A stretch of 54,251 nucleotides of DNA. It comes from an uncultured Clostridia bacterium (GTDB lineage: Bacteria > Bacillota > Clostridia > Christensenellales > Borkfalkiaceae). The stretch's first letter is position 1; every line of letters begins with the position of its first letter. The translations under genes and the position numbers were made by a program. Under the pieces are notes generated by a model. It saw only the letters and a program-made list of their open reading frames with translations. It searched no databases and had not been told where the DNA came from. The stretch spans positions 1 to 54,251 of the forward strand of contig CANRDX010000008.1 in assembly GCA_947629485.1 (NCBI GenBank). Direction: 5' to 3'. This document shows, one piece after another, positions 1 to 7,128 of the stretch.

Positions 1-669
1 TTATTTGTATAATCCAAAATGCTTTGCTATTGAATCACAGACTTCTTCTTTGGTATCTACCCCATTATCTTCTCTGAAAATCGTGAAAAAACCGCTGTCA
101 ACAAATTCGTCATAGTGTTTTTGGCTATTGATAAGGGCAAGTCCGCGCCGATAGTTTTCCATAACGGCTTCGGGATCATCGCAGGTTTTGATAACATTAA
201 ATATAAATTGTTTTTCGGGGTCGTTCCGATCAAAAAAACGATCAACGCTCATGGCTTGCGGGCAGAGCATAACGGCAACGTGGTTATAATCGGATATTTC
301 TTTTAATACGCCAATCGGAATATTGGTATCCACGATAACTTTCCGATCTCTTGATATTGAAATCAACTCGGCCACTTCAAATTCTGCGGCTTCTCTCCCT
401 ACGCCGAACACCCATCGCTCATATTCTTCCGGAGAGCGCGTCACAAAATCTTTCCAATCGGTAAGATGATTGAGATAACAAATATCCGGCTGTAAATCCG
501 GCGTTGCCACGATATTAGATACTGCACTGTGATAGTTTTCTCCGCAAAAGATCATATCAAATTTGTCGGCAAGCATTTTTACCGTTGTTGACTTTCCGGC
601 ATAGGCTGTACCTGTGATAAAATATACGTTTTTCAGATAGTGCTTAAGAATGTTGTTCGAAATATTCAT
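1..669 (-). CDS. P-loop (AAA/kinase-like) nucleotide-binding protein, 222 aa
   Basis: Residues 19-27 read GTAYAGKST, a Walker A (P-loop) motif directly after a hydrophobic beta strand (VYFIT), as in small P-loop kinases and AAA-type ATPases. A later strand, VIVDTN, could serve as Walker B. There is no signal peptide or membrane segment, so the protein should be cytoplasmic. The substrate cannot be told from sequence; similar proteins are annotated only as AAA family ATPases or nucleoside-kinase-like. The start is well supported by a strong Shine-Dalgarno (GGAGGTGATC) five bases upstream. It is monocistronic behind its own promoter. Its base composition is visibly more AT-rich than the surrounding genes, suggesting recent acquisition. 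Family call fairly sure, function unknown. Confidence 0.8.
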   Translation of the reverse strand: MNISNNILKHYLKNVYFITGTAYAGKSTTVKMLADKFDMIFCGENYHSAVSNIVATPDLQPDICYLNHLTDWKDFVTRSPEEYERWVFGVGREAAEFEVAELISISRDRKVIVDTNIPIGVLKEISDYNHVAVMLCPQAMSVDRFFDRNDPEKQFIFNVIKTCDDPEAVMENYRRGLALINSQKHYDEFVDSGFFTIFREDNGVDTKEEVCDSIAKHFGLYK

Positions 670-737
670 TGTTGATCACCTCCGCAAAACGCGTTTTCGT
701 TCTTTTCTCGGCTTTGTATCGAACTCCGCAAGATCAT

Positions 738-766
738 ATTATAGCAAATTTCGGGAAAATAATCAA
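738..766 (-). promoter_or_regulatory. Sigma-A promoter of the P-loop protein gene
   Basis: On the minus strand TTGATT (761-766) is followed after exactly 17 bases by a perfect TATAAT (738-743). The coding start lies about 70 bases downstream. Confidence 0.75.
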
Positions 767-844
767 GTGGCTTTTCATTGTGGCGAAAAATTGGTAGAAA
801 AAATGGGACGCAAGCCGTTCAACTTAAGTCCCACTTGGCGCGCC

Positions 845-887
845 AAAAGCGCCCGCTTTCAACCGTTTGGGTTGCAAGCGGGCGCTT
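845..887 (-). terminator. Terminator hairpin ending the lipoprotein/clostripain operon
   Basis: A perfect 12-bp inverted repeat (847-858 with 876-887, AAGCGCCCGCTT) has an inner CAACC/GGTTG extension (860-864 with 870-874). On the minus strand it is followed by only four T residues, so it is a strong hairpin with a weak U-tract. It lies 24 bases after the last gene of the operon. Confidence 0.65.
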
Positions 888-910
888 CTTCGTCCGAAGA
901 TCTTAAAAAG

Positions 911-2140
911 TCAAAAGAATAAGTAGATCAGGATAATAACGGCAATCACCGCAAAATAAACCAGAGAGAAAATCGTGTAATTCTTCTTGGCGACGGGTTT
1001 TCTCTCGTCGAAGAAGAACAGGAACGGGATGCAGAATACGGCGTAATACGATTTGCCCAATCCCCATTTCGCCGCGGACGGCAAAAAACCGAGTAAGAAG
1101 TCCGCCGCGCTCAAAAGGAAGAGACAGACGCTCAAAAAGACCGCTGTGCGGAGAGACCTTCTTTTCGCATCCTCCGCCGTCTCAAAAACGGGGGGCATAG
1201 GACGATATACTTTCCGGGAAGGAGGCACAAATCCGAACCCGCTCTCTCTTTTATAGCCTCGCATGACTTGAAAGCGGTTGCAATACAGGATACAGCCGAT
1301 AAACAAGAAGTGCGGCAGCCGTTTTGCGGGAAACAAACTCATCAGCGTGAGACTCGGGTAAACGACGCCCGTGTGCATCAGCCCGTTCAAAACAAAAGTC
1401 GCCGCGATATATGTAATGGGAAGGAGCCCGAAGCTATGAAAGAGCGCCCTCTTCCCCTTTGTGTTCGCCCACTTGGGATGAAAGCAGAAAAACACGCACA
1501 TCAACAGACAGAGCAGCTGGTCGAGGAAAATATTGAATGAGGGAAGATAGTTGATCAAAGCGAGCGTGAGCTTTTCGGTAGTGAAATTTTTTGCGAATTC
1601 GAGCGCTTCGCTCGCGCTTGCAAACGGAATGAGTTCCCCTTCGGAATTTAACGCCTTGATCACCTGCTCCACGATGCCGACGATATCCGAATACTGTTCC
1701 GCAATAAACGTGAACAGGCTTTCCACCAGCACCACGACGAGGCCGACGATGACCGCATAGACGGCGAGTTCGGCGAAAAAGAGCAGAATGGCAATGAGGG
1801 CGGTGCGGCGCGTGATCTTGCCGATCTCTCCGCGATTGAGATTGAGAACAAAAGAAATCGTGGCGACGAAATAAAGCGGAATGACGAGGCAGCCCAAATT
1901 CCGCATGATCCCGACGACAATTCCGAACGGACCTGCGATTTTGAATGAAACGAGGGAAGCTACGACGCCGACGACATCGCTCGCTTGCAGTGCATTCAGA
2001 GCGTTCGCCGCCCCGGTCAGGGCGTTCAGGATCACGAAATAGGTCGCGATTTGCGAAATAAAGAAGAAGACGATGGCAACGTACCTTAAATAGACAAATC
2101 CGCCGCGCTTCCCGTAAACGAGAGCCTCATGAATATTCAT
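911..2140 (-). CDS. Polytopic membrane protein of unknown function, 409 aa
   Basis: The protein is dominated by hydrophobic segments: about residues 18-42, 55-75, 80-102, 112-140, 205-225, 235-255, 265-285, 330-352, 362-377 and 388-409, so roughly eight to ten membrane spans. No catalytic motif or known transporter signature was recognised. A charged cytoplasmic-looking loop (about 290-325) contains a PPSRKVYRP stretch. The start has a good ribosome site (GGAGG, five bases before ATG). It is the last gene of a four-gene operon, 11 bases after the clostripain-like gene, and is followed by the terminator. Its position suggests it serves the same surface process as the lipoproteins, for instance as membrane partner or exporter, but that is inference only. 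Confidence 0.75.
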   Translation of the reverse strand: MNIHEALVYGKRGGFVYLRYVAIVFFFISQIATYFVILNALTGAANALNALQASDVVGVVASLVSFKIAGPFGIVVGIMRNLGCLVIPLYFVATISFVLNLNRGEIGKITRRTALIAILLFFAELAVYAVIVGLVVVLVESLFTFIAEQYSDIVGIVEQVIKALNSEGELIPFASASEALEFAKNFTTEKLTLALINYLPSFNIFLDQLLCLLMCVFFCFHPKWANTKGKRALFHSFGLLPITYIAATFVLNGLMHTGVVYPSLTLMSLFPAKRLPHFLFIGCILYCNRFQVMRGYKRESGFGFVPPSRKVYRPMPPVFETAEDAKRRSLRTAVFLSVCLFLLSAADFLLGFLPSAAKWGLGKSYYAVFCIPFLFFFDERKPVAKKNYTIFSLVYFAVIAVIILIYLFF

Positions 2141-2151
2141 TTTACCTCCGC

Positions 2152-4158
2152 TTACAGCGCCTCAATGACCGATTCGCCCTCCGTCTCCATGACGGTATCG
2201 ACGCGAGCGGCATACTCCCCGTCTAAAAGAGGATGCGCTTTCAGTTCTTCGTAAGTTTTTGTCATGAGCATGCCCGCGGCGTCCGAATAGTATACCCGTC
2301 CGAAGATGTCCGTTACGACGAACTGATAGATATAGATCTCGTTTTCAAGCGGGTCCTCTTCGATGATATATTCTCCCCCGGGAACTTTTTCTTCCCGCAT
2401 GGTTATTTCCCCGAAGTACCACTCTCCATCCGCCGCAAGCGTGACCTCCCGATAGGGATAATATGCAGTGATCTCGTCCGTAGGCTTTATCAGGGTAAGC
2501 TCTTTGTCGGACATTCCCGTCACGGGATCAATCCCGTTCCATGCTCCCAACATCTTATAATAGCCGCCGTTTATGTAAGTGTCGTCCCAAATGAAGGCGA
2601 AGCGCAGGTTGGTCTTTTCGCCGTTCAACAGGATCGGCGAGGTAAAGATGATATATTCTTCGGTCTTTTCCACGGGCGTGACAAAGAGTTTACAGCCGTT
2701 CAAGGCGAGCCAGATCCCGCGGAAATTGCTGTGATAGGAAAGCGTCTCTTCGTCGCGGAAAATATCGTTGTCGCGCCCGAACTTCGAATGACCGAGCTTT
2801 AAGTCGTCCCCGTTTTCGATCACGAAGTATTCAACGAGGTCGAACTCGATCGAAAGAATATAGTTTCGGGAACTTTCTGCAAGGCGGATGGAAAACGAGC
2901 CGTCCTCCAAAACGCTTCCCCTATCGAGGAACACGATCGGCTCTTCGGGGATATTTCCATACACCCGTGTAAGGTAATCGCGGTAGGGTGCGGAAGGGCA
3001 TATCCGACTGCAATACTCCGAAAGCTCCCTCTCGTTGTAGTGAAGCGGATAAAAGAAAGACAGTCCTCCCGATTTGCTCTTGACCTTGCCCTTGACCTCA
3101 TAGAGCACCGCCTCTTTTACGGCGGAGATGACTGCCTCGCTTTCTTCAAGGTCTTGGGCGTTTTCCGCAAAGTGGCTGAGATCGATCAGATTGCTGTACC
3201 CCTCTGCCTCCGACGTACCGCCGAATTTTTGGGAGTTCTTGGCGCTCTGCGCAACGACTCTGATCCCCGTGGCCTCGCCGATCTGTTCTTCCATTCTCTG
3301 CGCCATCGAATCGAACGCCTCTTCCACGGCTTTGAATTTTTCGAGGTCGGTCACGGAAAGGGTCGCGGTGGACTCTTTTCCGCTTTTCTCGCACTTTGCA
3401 AAATACCCGTCGCAAACGGCCTTGCCAAGCTCTCCGCCCGAAATCATCTTATCTTTGCCGATCGCCGAAAAGAGCGCCGAATACTCCCACCCGCCCGAAG
3501 GTTCGATCTCCTCGGAGGCGAGAAGATAGCGCGCGAACGGCGAGAGCATCTCCGCCGTCTCCAAATTCGCCATGAGGCAGGCGTCGAAGCCGAACAGTTC
3601 GAATCTGTCCGTCATGCCCGCCGAGACGCTTTGAAGCGCGCCCTCCATCTCGGAAAGGGAGAGCGCGTCGAAGCCGAAATTTTCGTCGTTTGCGACGCCG
3701 TTCAAACTCCCGCCGCCGTGATCCCAGACGATCGGGCACATCTTCTCGGCGGGATAGTTGGTAACACAATAGGAGAGAAACGCCTCAAACGTCTCTTGAC
3801 CACCCATGTTTGCAAGAGGAAGCTCTTCGAGAAGGGAAAGCTCGCCGCCCTTCACCGTGTAGCGGCAGAGGCTGTCGTTCGGAATATCGTGGGAACGCCA
3901 CTTCTGCGCGCCGCCCGTTTGAATGACGATATTCACGTTTTCGGGGATATCGGAGGAGAGAATTTCATCTAAATTGTGCCCCGCCGCGCCCATCTTCGTT
4001 TCGAGGTTGGAGCCGCAGAGGTACAGATAAATACTCCAAGTGCCGGCATCCCCCATCGGCGTCTCTTTCGGCGTTTGCGGAGCACAACCGAACGGGCATG
4101 CCGCAAGCGGCAGCATGCCCAGTGACAGCAAAAACGCAATGACTTTCTTTCTTCCCAT
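2152..4158 (-). CDS. Clostripain-like (peptidase family C11) lipoprotein, 668 aa
   Basis: An N-terminal signal peptide ends in a lipobox (LAAC, Cys21), so the protein should be anchored on the outer face of the membrane. The C11 peptidase core starts near residue 42 (SIYLYLCGSNLE) and carries the expected catalytic dyad: His147 in VWDHGGG and Cys194 in GFDACLMAN. C11 enzymes cleave after Arg or Lys and are often self-processed. About 300 residues follow the protease core (after about 380), rich in beta-type sequence and without a recognised family; they could bind substrate or cell surface. The gene sits between the two large lipoprotein genes (upstream, 47 bases) and the membrane protein (downstream, 11 bases). 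In other bacteria C11 proteases activate secreted toxins, so processing the neighbouring lipoproteins is a reasonable but untested idea. Both catalytic residues are intact. Confidence 0.88.
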   Translation of the reverse strand: MGRKKVIAFLLSLGMLPLAACPFGCAPQTPKETPMGDAGTWSIYLYLCGSNLETKMGAAGHNLDEILSSDIPENVNIVIQTGGAQKWRSHDIPNDSLCRYTVKGGELSLLEELPLANMGGQETFEAFLSYCVTNYPAEKMCPIVWDHGGGSLNGVANDENFGFDALSLSEMEGALQSVSAGMTDRFELFGFDACLMANLETAEMLSPFARYLLASEEIEPSGGWEYSALFSAIGKDKMISGGELGKAVCDGYFAKCEKSGKESTATLSVTDLEKFKAVEEAFDSMAQRMEEQIGEATGIRVVAQSAKNSQKFGGTSEAEGYSNLIDLSHFAENAQDLEESEAVISAVKEAVLYEVKGKVKSKSGGLSFFYPLHYNERELSEYCSRICPSAPYRDYLTRVYGNIPEEPIVFLDRGSVLEDGSFSIRLAESSRNYILSIEFDLVEYFVIENGDDLKLGHSKFGRDNDIFRDEETLSYHSNFRGIWLALNGCKLFVTPVEKTEEYIIFTSPILLNGEKTNLRFAFIWDDTYINGGYYKMLGAWNGIDPVTGMSDKELTLIKPTDEITAYYPYREVTLAADGEWYFGEITMREEKVPGGEYIIEEDPLENEIYIYQFVVTDIFGRVYYSDAAGMLMTKTYEELKAHPLLDGEYAARVDTVMETEGESVIEAL

Positions 4159-4205
4159 TTGAAATCCCTTTTAGCGGCAACGGCGACGTTGCGCGCGGTG
4201 GCTCT

Positions 4206-7031
4206 CTATGCAACGAACCACGTGGCGTACCTGCACCACACTTCTCCCGTCCTGTTGTAAGAACACATCTTCGACGTATAATCTTTCGAATTCCACTCCA
4301 TGATCCATGCGTAGTAATAGTGATACGTCTTTCCCCAATAGAGCTTGCTCGTATCCCAGCAGAAGAAGGCGACGCCGGAGATGTCTTTCTTGTACGGCGT
4401 GCCGTCTATATAGCTATATTGCGCCTTTTCCATACAGTCGTCAAGATTGGAGAAGCGTGCAAGCCGCAACTCTTCGAGGATCGTTCTTCCCTGCATCCGT
4501 TGAAGGAATTTCGCCCTGCCCGCGTCGTCGAGGTCGGTACCGTCGTCGAAGGCGTCCGTTTTGTCGGCAAAGCCCGTTCTATAACAGACATACGCGTCTC
4601 TGCCCCAATATTCGATGTCGAGCTGATTATACATAGTCTTATTCAGCGAATAGCATTGAATCTTGATAAAATCGCCGTTCTTTTCGGAGAATCCGCTCTT
4701 TTTCAGCGCCTCTGTTGCGTCGACAAAGAGAGGAGCTAAATCGCTGAGAGTTCCGTTATCGAGATCGTTGCCGTAATACACCATCAAAAGAGAGATCGCT
4801 CTTGCGAGCGCGCAATAGATATCGAACCGAAAGGCGTAACGGGAGGGATACGTCTGCGTTTCAAAGTTGAAAAGATACGTGCAGAGTTCATCGTATTGAT
4901 CGATGATACTCGTCTTCAAGACCGCATTGGCAACATCGTTGAAATATGTGGCGAGTTCTTTATATGTGCTCGTAAAATCAATGTATGAGCTGATTTTTGC
5001 CTGCTCCTTTTCACGGATCCTGTTGACAAGCTCGCCCCCATAGCTTTCCATATCATTTTCGTATTGCTGTTTTCTTATTTGGAAATCCTCGTCCGATTCA
5101 TTGAATTTATTGCCCTTTTCATCTATCCCTTGTACCGGCTCCGTCGGCAGGGCTAATCCGACGTTTTTCTTGGGATCGAGCGCCGCCGTTTCCAAATACT
5201 TTTGTACTCTGTCGCACCGCTGGTTGAGGTTCATCAAAAGCGTATCAAATGTCTCGACGTCTTTTTGAAGATCGTTTTGTTGCAGTTTTTCGAGCATCTC
5301 GGTCTGCATGCTGAGCGTCTCCTGGATCTGGGTGAGCTTCTGCGTGATCTCCTCCAACATGACCCGCTCGGACTTGCGGATCCCCGTGAGCTCAAGCACT
5401 GTGATAATGCCGTTCACGCCCGAAGCGGCGCCCGACGCGACGCCCGAAATGGTGCCGAATGCGGTATTGCCGAAACCGCCCACGATATTCTTGATCACGT
5501 CGACGTCGCTTTGGCTCAGATCTCTGCCCATGCTATCCTGCGAGTAGTTTCTGAAATGCGAGACAGGCTCCGTGGAAACGTCGCCCCATACGTTGACGAG
5601 CGCCCCGCTCGCAAGTTCGATCGTGCCGTCTTTGTTGAGCGTTTCCGCCGTCTGACCGTCCGCGGGAACGGCAATGACGAGCGTCGCATTGAGGTCGTCC
5701 GTCTGTTTCAAAGAGAGGATCCGCGCCCCTTCAAAGTCGTCTCGGAACGAGAGCATTTCCTCGGAAAGTTGCCCGAACTTCCCGTTGTCCGCATGAAGGA
5801 TGAGCGTAAGTTCGATTTCGCCGCCCTTTTGTTCCGCATAATCGAGCACGGGATAGAACCCGGCAGCGGAGATCCCCGCCGCAAACGTAACGGGCTGCTC
5901 GCAGTCGATCTTTACGGTGCAACCGCTTAAAATCTTTGCCGCGGCGTTGCGGTCGGCCGCATTCTCTATGCTGAGCGTCAAGACGCCCCGCGTATCGCCT
6001 GTTTTTTGGAAATCACTGACGACGATCCCCGAATTTTCTTCCTCTTCCGCCTCTTCCAAAGAAACGGACTTTTCAAATGTGAAATCGTCCTTCGTAAGGG
6101 AGGAGAAATTCAACCCGAGGGCGGCGACGTCGCCCAACTCGACGGGCACCGTGAAATCCGCGCCCTGCATCCGGAACTCTTCCGCCACAAGCCGCGCGGC
6201 GGCAACGGTGACGGGAACGCTCAAAGAAACGGAGCCGCTTGCGTTTTCCATTCCCGCGGGATCGATCTCCACCGTCCCGTCGAGGTAGACGTTGGCGTCT
6301 TCATACTTTTTGAGTTCGCCTTTGAGTTGCAGCGTGAAATTCTCGTCGGCTTTGGACAAAATCTTCGCCTGCATGCCCTCGAACGATCCGCCCAAATGAA
6401 TGTCGCTTACGGATAACCCGCCCGAAAACTTTGAGCCGTCGATCGCAACGGAGAACGTGACCTCTTTATCGGAAGCATATACCTTTTTCTCAGCATCGGA
6501 CTCGGCAACCGAGATCGAAATATTTTGTCTGTTGACGTTCACCGTCGCGGCGATCCCTTTGCTATTGATGAAGATCGTATACGATTCCGTATAGCGATGA
6601 TCTGTGCAAGTATCCTCGAACGATACGGTCATGGTGCGGCCATCTGCCTCGACCGACTTTACGGTAGCCTTGCCGTCGACATAATATTTTTGGGGATCCA
6701 CTCCGCCCGTCGTCATATTCTTATCGCCCTTTGCGGCTGCTACGGATATCGCGCCGTTACGGTCGCTTTCGTACTTGTCGCGATCGAAGTAGCGGTACTG
6801 CGCTTCAACGTCTCTTGCGGTGAGTCCGTCGAAAGAAGCGGCGACGCTGTCGGGAAGCGTCAACGTAGTCTCATATACGCCGTCCGTACGGTAATCCACG
6901 GCGGTCGCATCCGCCACCGTCGCCTCCTTGTCATCCTCCCCCGGGGCGCAACCGACAAACGTTGCCATCGCCGACGCCGCAAGCAGGGCGGACAGGAGCA
7001 AACTTACAAGCCTTCCTTTTAAGTTCTTCAT
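4206..7031 (-). CDS. Large lipoprotein with Ig-like N-terminus, Gly-rich hydrophobic segment and helical C-terminus, 941 aa
   Basis: A signal peptide and lipobox (VGC, about residue 28) predict a membrane-anchored extracytoplasmic protein. Residues about 45-490 are beta-rich and look like several tandem Ig-like modules. Then comes a conserved SMGRDL motif and a glycine/alanine-rich hydrophobic stretch at about 507-548 (VGGFGNTAFGTISGVASG), followed by a strongly predicted coiled coil (about 555-600) and a mostly helical C-terminal region ending in an aromatic-rich segment. It is a paralogue of the lipoprotein encoded at 7129-9813, sharing this layout and several motifs (GRDL, IKNIVGGFGNT, GRTI.EE). 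No family was recognised. Coiled coil plus a Gly-rich amphipathic/hydrophobic hairpin recalls alpha-helical pore-forming proteins, but that is a structural guess. The ribosome site AAGGGAG supports the start. Second gene of the operon. Confidence 0.8.
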   Translation of the reverse strand: MKNLKGRLVSLLLSALLAASAMATFVGCAPGEDDKEATVADATAVDYRTDGVYETTLTLPDSVAASFDGLTARDVEAQYRYFDRDKYESDRNGAISVAAAKGDKNMTTGGVDPQKYYVDGKATVKSVEADGRTMTVSFEDTCTDHRYTESYTIFINSKGIAATVNVNRQNISISVAESDAEKKVYASDKEVTFSVAIDGSKFSGGLSVSDIHLGGSFEGMQAKILSKADENFTLQLKGELKKYEDANVYLDGTVEIDPAGMENASGSVSLSVPVTVAAARLVAEEFRMQGADFTVPVELGDVAALGLNFSSLTKDDFTFEKSVSLEEAEEEENSGIVVSDFQKTGDTRGVLTLSIENAADRNAAAKILSGCTVKIDCEQPVTFAAGISAAGFYPVLDYAEQKGGEIELTLILHADNGKFGQLSEEMLSFRDDFEGARILSLKQTDDLNATLVIAVPADGQTAETLNKDGTIELASGALVNVWGDVSTEPVSHFRNYSQDSMGRDLSQSDVDVIKNIVGGFGNTAFGTISGVASGAASGVNGIITVLELTGIRKSERVMLEEITQKLTQIQETLSMQTEMLEKLQQNDLQKDVETFDTLLMNLNQRCDRVQKYLETAALDPKKNVGLALPTEPVQGIDEKGNKFNESDEDFQIRKQQYENDMESYGGELVNRIREKEQAKISSYIDFTSTYKELATYFNDVANAVLKTSIIDQYDELCTYLFNFETQTYPSRYAFRFDIYCALARAISLLMVYYGNDLDNGTLSDLAPLFVDATEALKKSGFSEKNGDFIKIQCYSLNKTMYNQLDIEYWGRDAYVCYRTGFADKTDAFDDGTDLDDAGRAKFLQRMQGRTILEELRLARFSNLDDCMEKAQYSYIDGTPYKKDISGVAFFCWDTSKLYWGKTYHYYYAWIMEWNSKDYTSKMCSYNRTGEVWCRYATWFVA
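6943..6989. repeat. 47-bp exact direct repeat, copy 1 (signal-peptide region)
   Basis: These 47 bases are identical to 9731-9777. In both lipoprotein genes they encode the second half of the signal peptide up to just past the lipobox cysteine (ALLAASAMATFVGCAP), while the mature proteins have diverged strongly. Confidence 0.9.
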
Positions 7032-7079
7032 GAATTTCGTCTCCCTTCTCTATTTCTGAATACATTCCCGAATGCGTTT

Positions 7080-7105
7080 CGGGGCGCGCGATATCGCGCA
7101 CCCCG
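7080..7105. other. Intergenic palindrome between the two paralogous lipoprotein genes
   Basis: CGGGG/CCCCG flank a GCGCGATATCGCGC core with one mismatch, giving a 26-base near-perfect hairpin. No U-tract follows on the minus strand, so it is more likely an RNA-stability or partial attenuation element between cistrons than a full terminator. Confidence 0.5.
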
Positions 7106-7128
7106 TTCGCTTCTCTCTCCTTAAATCC

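Noticed and set aside
650-922. A 90-codon plus-strand ORF
   Set aside because: It runs over the promoter of the P-loop gene and the operon terminator and has no ribosome site or protein-like composition.
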